Positions 44,501-56,962 are shown, numbered from the stretch's first letter. The stretch is DNA of 64,000 nucleotides from Rhodocollybia butyracea (GCA_015501585.1 JADNRY010000105.1:124001-188000), one strand, 5' to 3'. The notes: generated by a model from the letters alone, not told the origin. Made by a program: numbers and translations.

Positions 44501-45602
44501 ATCACTGTTTTATATCCCTCCATTGCATCTGCATCATTAGGCCTAAAGATATCTCCAAGAATAGCTTTGTACAACCTGTCAAGAGGCTGCAACTCATTGG
44601 CATTTGGAGCAAGAGCCATAAAATGTTCAAACTCTCTCTTGACTTTTACACCAGGTCTACGCTTTCCACAGAGGACCTCACAAACAGTGTAGGCCCATTG
44701 AAAAAACCCTTCAGCCTTCTTAGCAAGTAGAGTACATTGTTTCTCAGTAAAATCCCTCTTCTGAATAGACTTTTTCATCTTGTCTCGAACATAGACCTCA
44801 ATGTCATGTTCAGTCCCCTCCAAATTTTCCATGGCTTGGGTTCTGACACTGGATGAGAACTCTCCCAGAAGATCAATAATATTATCTTCTGATCTGGATG
44901 TGACTAAAACTCGGTAATTGTGTGGAAGATCACAGACTTGTTTCAATAACATGGACATCAATCTTTCTCGGTGGTCTGGTTTGGGATCAGATTCATCAAG
45001 AGCATCCAGTATGATCACCACAGGTTGCACCCAATCCTTAACCTCCTTGGCTGGCTGTACGATAAGGTGCTCCCAATGCTCTTCTATGGAGCTGCTGAGA
45101 ATATGTGGTTTGCTTTCCAAGATATCCATTAAGCTCTTCCCAACGTCTGGGATATGAATCCCCAGATCAAATGCAATGGTTTTCATAGCTTGATCTGGTG
45201 ACCTTTGAGCAGCAAACCCACGGTCAAAGCCAAAGAATGCTCCCAAACAATTCCCTTTCTCCATGGATTTTCCAATAGTGTGGCTGATGGAAGATTTCCC
45301 TGTTCCGGCAGCACCGTGAAGAAAGAATAGTTGTGGAACATCCTGATCCTTGCTGAATATCCAATCATTTAATTCTTTGATGATTTGGATCCTTGTCTCT
45401 GGCAAACACATTTTGTCCATTGAGACATATGCATTCAAAGTGGGGTTTAGTGCTGCCTTAAGCTCTTGTCTGATATTAACTGCGACAATGTTTCAGGAAA
45501 CGAACAATAAAATAGCCAATTTTATTCACCTGGCGGGGTACTATACATGTCTCCTTCAATGTGGAAAAAAGTTCCATCCTTGATAGTGAAGCGTTGAGCA
45601 CC
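41516..45602 (-). CDS. NACHT-WD40 NOD-like receptor (STAND NTPase)
   Basis: Minus strand, at least three exons. A short exon (45530-45602; GAQRFTIKDGTFFHIEGDMY) has the Agaricomycete NLR N-terminal motif. Intron 45480-45529, then a NACHT exon (45479-43915) with P-loop GAAGTGKSS and Walker B VVIILDALDE. Intron 43865-43914, then the WD exon ending at stop 41516. Fourteen WD repeats of about 43 residues (pattern GHS..V.SVAFSPDGK.IVSGS.D.TVRIWN) make two seven-blade propellers. The C-terminal tail is DSSLLLWIPPDYRRRL. Such proteins act in fungal non-self recognition and programmed cell death: the propeller is thought to sense a ligand and NACHT to drive oligomerisation. The repeats are strongly alike. 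No stop or frameshift is seen. The first exon with the ATG, right of 45602, was not resolved, so the effector type is unknown. Confidence 0.88.
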
Positions 45603-46558
45603 CTGAAAATAAGTCATGGATTGTTCAGCGGATGGTGGTGGTTTAAGCTCAAGAAAGAGTTGTCACATCGTTACAGATTACCAAAGGAACTGACGGAATT
45701 TGAGATGGCAGAATCTAGATTGATCACCGTCCAAGTCGGCGGCTGATGCCATTGACACTTGATCAGGACCCTTTTGTCAAGACTCACTAACATATGGCCT
45801 GGATATGCTGAGCCTCGTACTAAGCCCACCCCGCTGGTATACCACCAAGCTCCACTCCTAGTCCTCACAAAATGTGGTCCCCAATGCCCATTAGCACTGC
45901 AACCAAACCCAATGCGACCCAATGTGCTGGACATTTCATCAGGTACTACTTAGTAAGTATCAATGGGAACCTATCAAGAATGTCAGAATAAGGTTCAACT
46001 AAGGCCAGTTCGAAAGGACCATTGCCTGAACTTTGAAGTGAGTTTGTATTCATGACAAATTATTATGATGAGTCGGAACATCGTTCGCGGCGTTTGCGCA
46101 TGCCTTACCGTGTGATATTTTTGTTGCGCAAACCGTATGTAATTTGCGTTGCGCACTGGCGCAAGTATATTGCACTTTTCTTTCAACGTTCTTGCCACTC
46201 TGTTTCTACTCCTGGAATGGAGAACTTGACCTTTTCATCATAGCCGCTCTTCCCACTGCTGCCAGTGGGGCTAACTCGGGTGAGAAGTGCTGAATACTTT
46301 ATCAGGTAAGTACTTAGTACTTATTGATTGCAATTGTCGTTATAATTGAAAGCAAACGGGAACCTATCAAGAATGTCGAGATAAGGTTCAACCAAGACTA
46401 GTTCGAAAGGACGGTTCCCCGAAGTGACTCTGGAGTGTGAATTCATGACAGATTATTGTTGAAAATAAGTATGCGCTCAGTGCGATCTAACAACGAGTCC
46501 AGATTTGCCCAGGTGACATCCAAAAGTCAGCACATATCGAACCATTAATTGATCCTCA
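45603..46558. other. Upstream region of the NLR gene with a duplicated block
   Basis: A block of about 105 bp (GGGAACCTATCAAGAATGTC ... TTCATGACAAATTATT) at 45965-46060 is repeated with changes at 46351-46460, and again more loosely at 54978-55080. The missing first exon of the NLR gene is expected near 45640-45950, where an 87-codon minus frame exists but does not splice in frame. Confidence 0.5.
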
Positions 46559-47503
46559 TCAATCATTTTCCTCCTCCAACATCCCATTAACATCATCCCA
46601 GAGCTCATCCGTCTCCTTCGCCTGGGCTTCCGTCGCCATTGATGCTACTTCGTATCCGATACAAACAGGACATGGTATCTGCCATCTGAAGACTCGTATT
46701 AGTCAAAATTAGAAAGAAAAAGAAACAGCCAAGGAGAAGTTGAAAAAGAGCAGATTAAAAGAGCCAAGTCAGAATGAGGACTGGACCAATTACGTACCCA
46801 AAACCAGCAGATAGCTTCGGGAATCTATGCAAACTGATTAGCGTTGCTTTTTTCCGTTCATGCTAAAAATTTAAACTTACCTCTTGCTGAACGTTCCGCA
46901 CCCCACCAGTGGCACGCACACACTCCTGCTATCTTTGCACTCTCGACAGACAAAGTTACGCCTTAACATCGCCGCCGAGACTTCGACCAGTTTCCCGCGC
47001 ACTGATTCGTATTCTACAGATTTGAATATCCTGGGGGATTCGAGTTTCAACTTGTCGATATCATGACCTTCCTCCAGTTCTAAATCCCTCATACAGATAT
47101 GTATCACCCATTCCACATTGTTCTTTTGTTCGAGCTCGTTACACATAAACTTTGGGCGATAGACGTCGAACAAAAGTTGCTTTTTAGATTCCCGGGTCAG
47201 ACGAAATTGGGACTGAGCGGAGCCCAGAGCAGCGGTATCATCCGATTCTGAGATCTCGACTTTTCGAACATTGAAGATAAAGAACGGTTGGTATCCAGGT
47301 TCCCCTTCGTTGGCATCTTCGACGAGCAGAATGGTTTTCTTTTTTTGAGCAACGCGGAGTTGCTCGTGAGGTACATCGAGAGCGAGAAGGTTGTTGAACA
47401 TTTGGCAAGTAAGACGGAGGTTGCATTTGTCAGAGAAATGAAGGAAGGAAATAATGGAGAGTTTGAGTTCAAGCGTGATTACGAGTAGGGGAGATCGCAG
47501 CAT
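46559..47503 (-). CDS. F-box-like / Cys-cluster family, copy 1
   Basis: Three exons on the minus strand: ATG 47503 to about 46881, a tiny middle exon (about 46826-46798), and about 46691 to stop 46559. The N-terminus LELKLSIISFLHFSDKCNLR resembles an F-box. The middle carries DVPHEQLRVAQKKKTILLVE. The C-terminus has NFVCRECKDS and IPCPVCIGYE, a CxxC pair pattern suggesting zinc binding, and an acidic end LWDDVNGMLEEEND. Two of the Cys conserved in copies 3 and 4 are lost or displaced here: the second CxxC reads CVPLVGC, and the middle exon has GFG where copy 3 has GCG. Function is unknown. No frame break, but the Cys losses hint at relaxed constraint. Confidence 0.6.
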
Positions 47504-48199
47504 GGTGGATTTGCCAGAAGAACGGTAGAACTATAGAACCTCGGAGTGGTGACTGACTCGTCCCGGACCGTCCGAAATCATATGACCAAATATAGAGCTG
47601 ACAATCATAAATCCTTTTTTAATTTTTCTTGACGTTCAAGTTTGTGTGTTCAAGTACAGCTTCAGCTTCAAGCATCCAGAGCCGTGTTAACGTTGCATCA
47701 ATCCCAAGAATCTGCTTTACCATAGCAGATTATTCTTTTTGCCGTCCACTTTGAATCCTCACCAGCACAGGGCCTCTACTCATAAACCGTGAACCCGTGA
47801 ACGTTCAAACAAGGCATCCATCCCATACTTCTTTTCACGCCAACTTTTCAGAGCTCGACATGTTATTTCGCCACAAGTACAACAGAGTGAAGAAGGATAC
47901 GGAGAGGAACGACCTGGAACGACTCGGTCCTTGATTGGTGAATGACCCATGCGCGCCCTTCACTGCGATCATGTTCGTTCAATGATGCCATCTCTTTTGC
48001 TCTGCTCTAGGACTTAGATTCTGTACTCACCCTCCTGTCCAATCCTTGACACTGCTGGCCTCGAGATCACTGGTGGTACGGACTGCCTATTTGTTTATCC
48101 TTGTTTTTCCACTGGCAAGTCGAAGCAACATTATCTATCTCATTTACATACGAGTCCCTCGCTTCGATATAAAGCGTCCATAAGTACAGATCGACCTCT
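47504..48199. other. Spacer between family copies
   Basis: No gene is supported. It shares stretches with the spacers right of copies 3 and 4 (for example the CAATCCC(A/G)AGAATCTGCTTTAC type block), so the duplicated unit includes upstream DNA. Confidence 0.5.
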
Positions 48200-49140
48200 T
48201 TATCGATCATTTTCCTCCTCCAGCATCTCGTTGATATCATCCCAGAGCTCCTCCATATCCTTTTCACTGTCCTCGAAGTCCTTCGCTGACAATGCCATTT
48301 CATATCCAATGCAAACAGGACATGGCATATTGCATCTGAAGAGTCGAAATTAGAACGAGAAATAATCAAGGAGAAATTGAAAAGGCAGTATCAAAAGCAC
48401 AAGTCAGAATGAGGAGTGGCCCAATTACATACCCACAACCAGAAAATAGCGATGAGAATCTATGCAAACCGATCAATAGGGGTACTTTTCCATCCCTGCT
48501 AATAATCATAAACTGACCGCTTGCTGAACCCTCCACACCCCGGGCACACATTCCTGCTACCTCGACACTCTGGACAGACAAAGCGGCGCCTTAACATCGC
48601 TGCTGAGACTTTGACAAGTCTCCCGCGCACCGACTTGTAATTCACAGATTTGACTAGCCTACAGGATTAACGACTCAAGTCGATATCACCTTCTTCCAAT
48701 TGTAATTCCCTCATAGAGATGCGTATCACCCATTCGTCCTCATCGTCGCTTATTTCGCTCTCGTCACACATGAACATTGGGTGATAGACGTCAAACAAAA
48801 GCTGTTTTTCGTAATCCTGGGTCAGATGGAAGTCGGAAGCGGGGTTCGGGGCGGCATCGGGGGCAGCAGCGGTATCATCTGAGCCTGAGGTCTCAACTTT
48901 TCGAACATTACAGATAAAGAATGATTCGTGTCCAGGTTCCCCTTCATTCGCACCATCAATGAGCAGAATGGTTTGCTTCCTTTCAGCAACTTGGAGTTGC
49001 TCGTGAGGGACATCGAGAGCGAGAAGGTTATTGAACATTTGGCATGTAAGACGGAGGCGTCGTTTGTCGGAGAGGGGAAGGAAGGAAATGATGGAGAGTT
49101 TGAGTTCGAGCGTGATTGTGAGTAAGGGAGATTGCGACAT
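48200..49140 (-). pseudogene. F-box-like / Cys-cluster family, copy 2, nonsense codon
   Basis: Same three-exon plan as copy 1: ATG 49140 (MSQSPLLTITLELKLSIISF) to a stop at 48200-48202. An in-frame TAA at 48667-48669 falls where copies 3 and 4 have a sense codon before (S)RRIVKSVNY, and the frame is open again after it (RLVKSVNYKSVRGRLV, FVCPEC, VCPGCGG, MPCPVCIGYE). A single base change would therefore have inactivated an otherwise intact gene. A truncated protein of 157 residues holding only the F-box-like part could still be made. Confidence 0.6.
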
Positions 49141-50737
49141 GATGGAAGTTCAAGAAGGTGCTGCGACAGGGGCTATCATGAGGCCGGCAAATGACGCTTA
49201 CATAATTTTGCTCTCCTCTCTCAACTCTTTTTCGCCCTAGTACAGCTCCAGGCGTTCAAAATCTCTGTGTTGTGTAATTCCCGAGAGCCTGGGCAACTTG
49301 ACGATATCACACAAATTATCCTTCATGCCGTCACTTCAATCCTTTTCTGTACTAAACGTTCAAACAAGGTGTCCATCGAAATATACTTCTTTCTGCGCCA
49401 ACAACCGGAAGTCTGGAATCTGAACGGATCTTCGATGCATCCCTGTTTCGTCGACGGTCACAGAGGGAACATAGTCGCGAGAGTTGTATATAGATGGAAC
49501 GGCTTGGTATCATAACCGGTGAGTACAGCTCCTCACTGCAAGTCCTTTGTTCTTTCTGTCTCATCCTCAAATCACCGTATTACAGGCGACATGCGCCTAT
49601 TTGCCCTCTCTCTCCTTATTTTTCCACGGACAAGTTGAAGTAGCGCTCTGTATCTCATAGGCATACCCCTCACCTCGATATAAACACCTATCGTTATTGC
49701 CATTATCATGGAACCATGTGTACCAAACATCAAGATGGGCCAAATTGATGAATATCTGTTCAAGTAAACGATTCATCCTACAGCTTTGTCCGCTCAGACC
49801 GACGGAGGATGTAAATGATGTATCGAGCATGGATCATCGGTTCTTGCAATTGCGAGTATGCTGGTTTGCTCTCGTAGTAAAACGCCAACGCATTCTGAAT
49901 ACGTAGAGCGATGTCATCTTTTCGAATGACACCAAGCCGTATGTCCACAACAATGCTACCAGTCTGCCTGAGAGTATGATCATGATACCGTTCCGCTGAA
50001 GGTGGGCCCCGCACGGAGGGACACATAATGCCGCGTGTTTCTCTCTCCATGATAGATTCTATCATTCTGATGCTCTCTCGCGTCCAGGTGTACACAGATT
50101 CCTCCTTTACCGGATCATCGCACTAGTCGTAACGTCTGGCATCGCTCCCCGCCATGTATTGGTCCATACTACTTTCTTCCATTATACCGTGTTTCTTCTT
50201 CCGCTATGTCCTCGGACACCACCTCCTTGAACCCGTTGAACTCGACTTGCCCACCTTCTCAATCCCTGCCACCTGCCTCCTGCTTTACCGGAAACCCGCC
50301 TGGGTGTTTGATAGGTTTGGTATCTGGCACGGTGTAACCTAGCGGCGGAAAATTCTAGCCCTTGGTTTGCAAGGGCAATGTCGTAGAAGCTGCTAGCAGG
50401 TATTCGACATACAAGGTTCAAATAAATTAACAGTCAAAGCATCTCCTCACAGCTCTCAACGGCCCTCCTCAACCTCGTTGTCCTTTTTTCTTGCTAAGCT
50501 ACGGAGCTCATAAGCAAACGGTAGCACAAGCGAAGCATTTCATTTATCTGATCAGAAAAATCGCGATCAAGGATGAAAGAGTGCTACTTGGACCTACACT
50601 CCGACAGTTTTAATCCTGCAGTTTCAGAGCCGAAAACATGTTGACGTTCCCATAGCACACGGACCACCCTTCCATTCTCTCTCGCCTCCTTGCTACCCAT
50701 ACCGCGAGATTCCGCATCGGTGACATCATTTCTGAAC
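49141..50737. other. Spacer, repeat-derived
   Basis: No gene is supported. 49560-49760 resembles 56705-56870 and 48075-48180 (the CCTCACCTCGATATAAA block), marking the same duplicated unit. Frames of 60-105 codons on both strands overlap each other and have no domain. Confidence 0.45.
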
Positions 50738-51266
50738 TATGGTATCCATTACAGGCGCTCCCCTCTTTCCTTCTGGATCATCCTCCGTGGTTGGAGGTAT
50801 TGCATATGACCCCGAATTTGGTCATCATACCGTGTCCGATCTTCCTCTCGAGGCCGAAATGCCCATCCTACTTACCGCTGCGTTTTAAAGCTTTGCCACT
50901 AGGCAGTCAATCAACCTTGCAGAAATTGACCTTGTGGGCATCCATACCCGAACCCTTAGATGGTTACTACGATCATGGAACGATCACGTTCCCCCCTCCA
51001 TCTCCATAGGCATGACGTTACCAGATGCCGCCAGATGCCGCCAGTAGTCTAGCCAGTTTTGTAGATGTCCCCAGCCTTCGGCGCTTGGAGATTCATGATT
51101 TGGACCACGGCCGTCCTGGGTACCAATCGAGACTAGAATTTTCATCCCTAGCCCGTCTCTGCCTCAACATACTCGCATAGTAGCCATTAACTCACCCCAC
51201 TTCTGGTGGATTATCTTTTCCCGCTCCTGTCGGCACTTTCAAAGGGACCGACGACACGTTTACCAA

Positions 51267-51305
<39 letters not shown>

Positions 51306-51690
51306 ATTCCTTTTACCATCTTTTTCGCCTGCACTTCTCTTCGGTATCTTCACCTCATTCATCCTGATGCTTCCACCTTGAAATCCATGGTGTCACCTCT
51401 CTTCCTCAAGGATGCTGGGAAAGCGGCGTTGCTGCCTTGTTGGGCATTGGAATGCCTGCATATAGAACCATCAAATGTTGCGTGATCTCCTCGCCTTTTT
51501 TAGACTTGATTCGCAGTGGCGTGAATCAACCTTAAAACTTGATCCCCTCCTTGCGCCTTGTGTCTTCCCTACAATCCTGCTTGATGTTCCTCCGGAGCGG
51601 GGCAACAATATTCTGTTGTATGCTTCGCGAAAGACAGCTGTAAATATTGTAAATGAAGCAAGTTTCTTGTTGGGGGAAACGGTCATTTGA
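50738..51690 (+). pseudogene. Decayed F-box/LRR gene with poly-C run
   Basis: Plus-strand pieces look like the leucine-rich body of a basidiomycete F-box protein: FLLDHPPWLEVLHMTPNLVI, QKLTLWASIPEPLDGY, SFVDVPSLRRLEIHDLDHGR, and after the C-run FFACTSLRYLHLIHPDAST and LLPCWALECLHIE. They lie in different frames, separated by stops near 51005 and 51178 and by 36 consecutive C (51270-51305). No F-box was found upstream. It is an old, non-functional relative of the 1-1201 gene family. Confidence 0.55.
51270..51305 (+). repeat. Homopolymer of 36 C
   Basis: An unbroken run of C inside the LRR relic. It may reflect polymerase slippage in the genome or an assembly artefact. Confidence 0.9.
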
Positions 51691-52526
51691 TTGTTTAAAC
51701 TCTCTCTCTTTACATTTCCTGATTTTTTCCTGGCTCATTCTTCATACTCTCTTCTTATCCCCTTTCTCTCTCCTCTAGATACTCGGCATCTCTGTGTTTG
51801 TATCCGGTGTATTATATTCACAAGTTCATATCTAGTCACACCTGAAAGAGAAAAATATCATACTGAAATTTTCTGATAAGATAAGATAATCCTTTATAGT
51901 TTATCATAAAAAATCTGCTCAGCAGATTTTTTTCTCTTTTCGGTGTGAGTCGCTCTTTCCTGCTTTGCATTCTAAGTATAATTTGATTAACTGACACGAT
52001 CATTTTTTTCCGTGGTTCCTCCCTCATGTATCCGTTTCTCGCTCTATTCCGAGTCGGGCTAGATTCCCCTCATTGCTGTTCCTATTCTGTTATGTATTTT
52101 AGCTGTGGAACACAAGTTTTCCACAGTTTACCGTCCCCCCGCGGTGCCCGCACTGCCGATGCGCCCTTTCTCGGATGCGCAAACAAATGATACATAGCAT
52201 CAATTCAATCTGTCAGTAGTGTCAGCGTTGGAAAAAAATCAAAACTTAAAGGCGCCACTGGCATGCGAATCGCTGTTTACGCCACAGATGTGATGGCCAC
52301 TGTACCTACTGGTGCCAAGAGGTTAAAGACATACCTTCAGTTAAATTCGTGTGGGGAAGTAGTGTTCCTGTGACTTCATCGTATCTCATTGAATCTTTGT
52401 AACTTAAAATAGGCTCCCTGAAATGCAGAATATAACCTGGGTGGGCCTGCCAGTGCCTAGATCATTCCCGGTTCCGAATCTCCCTACCAAGAACTTTTGG
52501 CCAACTCCAGCGCTTCTTCTCAAGTC
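51691..52526. other. Intergenic region before the membrane-protein gene
   Basis: C/T-rich then AT-rich DNA; a small inverted repeat AAAAAATCTGCTCAGCAGATTTTTT near 51908-51932. This would be the promoter side of the gene that follows; no clear TATA box. Confidence 0.4.
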
Positions 52527-53981
52527 ATGACTCCAGACGAAGTGGCAGAGACGTTAATTGTTGAAGATATACTTTTACAAGATCTGGCCGAAATTATAAT
52601 CACGTCCACTTTATTTGGTGCATCCATTAAATCCTTGATTCCAAGATTAAACAACTCTCAATTTACACTGTATATCCTAGGGGTATACTGTTTGGTATCT
52701 TGTATCAGCTTGTACATCTACTTCACTGAGTGAGTTCTCCTATTGTTCCATATATGCTGATTCAATAAATGTATTGATTTTATAGAAGAAAGAGTACTAC
52801 TGGGCCCGGGGGTCCGAAGAAAGCAATGACTTGTGTGCTTCTTGGCACATTTGTCCTGATGCTGGTCCTCTTTGTGTTGAATATGGCATCCGTACCTCTG
52901 CTTGTCGAATACAACCTCGTGGAAGCTCTACCTGGAGGAATCATGGGACAAATAGTAGCAGCCGAGTCGCAGTCACACCACTCAATCTGTATTAAGATCA
53001 CTAACGGGTTAATGAATGTCATAGTGAGTTTGGTAGACCTGATACTCAACCACTGATTGACCTCATCCTGGAAAGCTTTTAATTGCTGATACTGTGATTG
53101 TGTGGAGAGCTTGGGCGGTGTGGATGAACAACAAGAAAGTAAAATGGACTTTGCTCATGGTTATGTTTGCAGATATAAGTAGGTAGGGTTGACCTGTGAC
53201 ATTGGTTCACATGAGCTCATGTAGACATGAAATTAGGTGTCAGCTTGGCTGATTTTATTGCAGACTCTCGGGTTCCTTCCCGAGTGAACAGTGCTATAAC
53301 CCTTGATTGGGTGTATATTGTGCTTTCATTATTTATAAATATGATAGCGACATGTCTGATAGCTTTTCGCACCTGGTGAGCACTACTTCCTGTTCCCCTT
53401 ATATCTGCTTGTGATAACTTTGTTGTTTCAGGAGGCATCATAACTCTGTGAAATCATTTTCCATTGGGAGAAGGCGAACTAGAGCAGAAGGAGTTCTTCT
53501 TCTTCTCCTTGAGTCAGGGGCAATCTATGCGCTTTTGCAGGTCTGCATTCTACAAACAAACTCTGGTTCTGTTGAATAAAATCTTTTAGTTCATTGCCAT
53601 TATAATTTACGGGTTGGACTCGGTTAAAGCAACACTTACATCGCCTATTCCCTTCGTTACATTCCTTATATGCCAACTATACATATATGCTGCTGTGAGG
53701 TCCCTCCTGTTATCTACATCTATAGGCTTGCTGACCTTGCTGCACCTCAATCCCAGGCTTTGAACCCTGTTGTCATCTTCATCTTGGTTCAAATACAAAA
53801 TACATACGAGCAAAGTGTTCATCTCAGTGAAGAAATTTCTACATTGAGTCGACTCACTCAGTCGCAGCACGTTCCAGCCACCTCAAATAGAATGGATTCA
53901 ATGGAAGGCACTTCTGCCAATTTTCAACTGGCTGCCAGTGAGCAGAAGACCAATGGTTACCGAGAAGAAATGGAGGAATAG
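52527..53981 (+). CDS. Seven-helix membrane protein of an Agaricomycete family
   Basis: About seven exons with introns of 30-55 nt (GT donors at about 52731, 53022, 53193, 53376, 53541, 53695). From ATG 52527 (MTPDEVAETLIVEDILLQDL): helices around ITSTLFGASIKSL and FTLYILGVYCLVSCISLYIY. Then CVLLGTFVLMLVLFVLNMA, a loop, LLIADTVIVWRAWAVW, VKWTLLMVMFADI and WVYIVLSLFINMIATCLIAF. Last come EGVLLLLLESGAIYALLQF and FVTFLICQLYIYAAGL. The hydrophilic tail ends at TAG 53979. ADTxxVWRAWxxW and LLLLESGAIY are typical of a large mushroom family of unknown role, GPCR-like in topology only. All splice junctions keep the frame, so it looks intact. Another start upstream in frame lacks an ATG. Confidence 0.75.
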
Positions 53982-55113
53982 ACACCAGATTATTACACTG
54001 TGACTCCAAGAGTAGAACATGATCATTGATATCGTGTTCCATTTGCAAGGCCTGGGCCGCTAGTAGTAGGTGCTGTTAAATATTATTTAGGTCATAGTAA
54101 CCGAGGTATCGAGTCGATGCCTTGATCCAAATATACCTGAACAGGACTCACTTAGAACTCACTTCACCCTCTGAAGGAAAATAGTAGCAGCAAATTGCAA
54201 GATAAGACCGATAAATACATTTAGCGCCATGCACAGCTGGGCTATTTCCAACTTTGTTGTACAAATCATATGCGTCGGTATAGTTCCAACTTAGAAGAAA
54301 GGAGCATCCATTCCGCCTTCCTCAAAGAGCCTAAATTGAGCCCAAAGCAAATAAGTAGAACGATTCAAAAAATGACAAGAACGCAAAGATCGAAATAGAA
54401 CATTTGTAGACATGTGCATGGAAAGCCGAGCGCGGTTAATGGGGGTTGACGCAGCCATTTATTTAACTCGGCGGTTAGGGTATGAATGATGAACGTTTGA
54501 ACAACAATAGCTATCAAGCAGTGTTAGTGCATGCTGTCAATATAAGTACATATGGCAATCTCAAGGCAATCTTTTCACGAGAGTTGAAGGATAATTCAGG
54601 TATGCTGAATCCTGCTGAATACAATGGCGTTGGTAGCGAAAGAAGAGATGTTGGGGTATGGTCGCTTGCGAAGCGTATCGTAACATCTAAGTCCCGCGCT
54701 AGGTAGGGAAGATTGCGACAGAGCAGGATGTGGAAGAAGGACAAGCAGGCCCTTGGTCACATCGGACCGTCAATCATGGCGCTTTTGTGTTCATTGGGAT
54801 TGGCGTTCACGACAATGTTGCCAGGAGTCTGCTTCAGAGCATGATGCTTTTCTTTCAACTTTCTTGCGACTTTGCATCTACTCCTAACAGAGAATCTGAT
54901 CATCACAGCCCCTCTTCCCACCGGTGTCAAGGAGTGCTGAATAAGTATCCTACAAGGTTGGTAAGTATTGATTGTGACGAACGGGAGCCTAACAAGAATG
55001 TCCGAATGTCAGAATAAGGTTCAACTAAGGCAAGGCCAGTGCGAAGGGGTTCTCGGAAGTGACAGATTACAATGACTTCATTGAGTCCATATACGTACGG
55101 GTCAACCTCGTTA
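53982..55113. other. Intergenic region
   Basis: No gene is supported. A 75-codon plus frame (54482-54706) has an ATG but no domain. The block 54975-55080 is related to the duplicated block near 46351-46460. Confidence 0.4.
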
Positions 55114-56051
55114 TTAATATCGATCCTCTTCCCCCTCCTCCTCCAGCATCTCATGAACATCATCCCAGATCCCTTTAAGATACTTCGGATTGCTCTCGAA
55201 ACTCTTCGCCATTTCTGCCTGTTCATATCCAATGCAAACAGGACATGGCATGTAGCCTCTGAAGACTCGTATTAGAAAAGAAATAACTAGCCAGAGAAAA
55301 ATTGGAAAAAGCAGGATCAAAAGACATACCCACAACCAGAAGATAGCGTTGGAAATCTATGCAAACCAATTAGAGTGCCTTTTTTCCATTCATGCTGAAA
55401 TTAAACTTACCTGCGACTGAATTGTCCACACCCTGGGCACACATCCCTGCTATCTTTGCACTCTGGACAGACAAACCGACGCCTTAACGTCGCTGCTGAG
55501 ACTTCGACGAGTCTCCCGCGCACCGGCTCGTAATTTACAGATTTGACTATCCTACGGGATTTGAAGTTCGAGTTGATATCATGACCTTTGTCCAATTCTA
55601 ATTCCCTCATAGCGATATGTATCACCCATTCGGCCGCATTTTTGCCTGTTTCACGCTCGTTGCACATGAACATTGGGTGATAGACATCAAACAGAAGCCG
55701 TTTTTCGGATTCCTGGGTTGGGTGGAATTCGGAAGTGGGGTTCAGGGCAGCAGTAGTGGTATCGGAGACGGCAGCAGCGGAACCTGAACCTGAAATATGG
55801 ACTTTTCGAACATTGAAGGCGAAGAATGGCTCGTTTCCAGGTTCCCCTTCATTCGCGCCATCGACTAGCAGAATGGTTTGCTTCTTTTGAGCAACTCGGA
55901 GTTGCTCGTGAGGGACATCGAGAGCGAGAAGGTTGTTGAACAATTGACAAGTAAGGCGGAGGCGTCGTTTGTCGGGGAGGCGAAGGAACGAAATTATGCA
56001 GAGTTTAAGTTCGAGCGTGACTGCGAGTAGAGGAGATTGCAACTCGGACAT
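55114..56051 (-). CDS. F-box-like / Cys-cluster family, copy 3
   Basis: Three exons: ATG 56051 to about 55411 (donor GTAAGT), middle exon about 55356-55329, last exon about 55263 to TAA 55114. N-terminus LELKLCIISFLRLPDKRRLR is F-box-like. The C-terminal half carries RRRFVCPECKDSRDVCPGCG, then SSGCG joined across the second intron to GYMPCPVCIGYEQAEMAK. This is three CxxC pairs plus a further Cys, fitting a zinc-binding fold. The acidic end is MLEEEGEEDRY. All junctions are in frame, so this is the best-preserved copy with copy 4. Possible role: substrate adaptor of an SCF ubiquitin ligase (weak inference). Confidence 0.7.
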
Positions 56052-56962
56052 GATTGTTGCGACAGGGGCTATTTACGCGTGATACGCGTGAGTGAGTGAC
56101 TCGTTCCGGACCGTCTGAAATCATATGATCAAATTATTGCGTCACTTGAATTTTTTCCTTTTCTTCTGCTTTCTCTGCTGCAATCCAGTATCTAAAGTCT
56201 AGTAACACGCCCGACGCTTGAGCGACCGGGACCTTCAAGCTCAGCTATAGGCGCCTCAAGCCGTGTTGTGTCAATCCCGAGAATCTACTTTACAACGGCG
56301 AATTTATTCTTTTTGCCCGTCACTTCAATACTTTTCTCCTGCTATGCATCCTCACCGGCATCCTCAAGGCCTCAACGCTTGTGCCACTGGCCATTTTGCT
56401 GCCTCTATACTCATAAATGCATAAACATTCAAACAAGGTGTTCAACCAATACTTTTTTTTCACGCCAACTTTTGGAACGGTTCGGAGGGCTAGCTAAACA
56501 TGCCTGTTTCAAATCACATAGGCAACATACTCGGAAGAAGGATAGATACAGAGAGGAACGACTCGGTCCTTTATCGGTGAGTAACACGTTCTTCACTGCG
56601 AGTCCTGTTCGTGTTCGTTGATGCCATCTCTTTCGCTCTGCTATTAGACTCTGTATCCACCCTCCCTATCCCAGTCTTGACACTACTGGCCTCGAAATCG
56701 CCGATGCTACAGACCGCCTATTCCTTTCTCCTCGTTTCTCTGCTGGTAAGTTGAAGTAACACTCACTCCCTCACCTCGATATAAACCACCCGTCGCTTAT
56801 CATAGGACCATGCCTACCGAACGTCGAGACGTGCCAGAAAAGATGAATATTTGTTCAAGTATACGAAGAACTTGAGGTTAGAGTCCTCGATGTCCTACAG
56901 TTATCACCTTTGTACCTGGCTGATGGGGGATGTGAAATGGTGTATCGAGCATGGATCGTCTG
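56052..56962. other. Upstream region of copy 3, duplicated unit
   Basis: It shares a long block with 63600-63930 (AATCCCGAGAATCTACTTTA.., TTCAAACAAGGTGTTC) and with 47680-47860. No intact gene is seen; a minus-strand frame corresponding to 63588-63893 is broken here. Confidence 0.5.

Noticed and set aside
45671..45934. 87-codon minus-strand frame as first exon of the NLR gene
   Set aside because: Its possible donor (GTAATC) would join the next exon out of frame, so I left the first exon unresolved.
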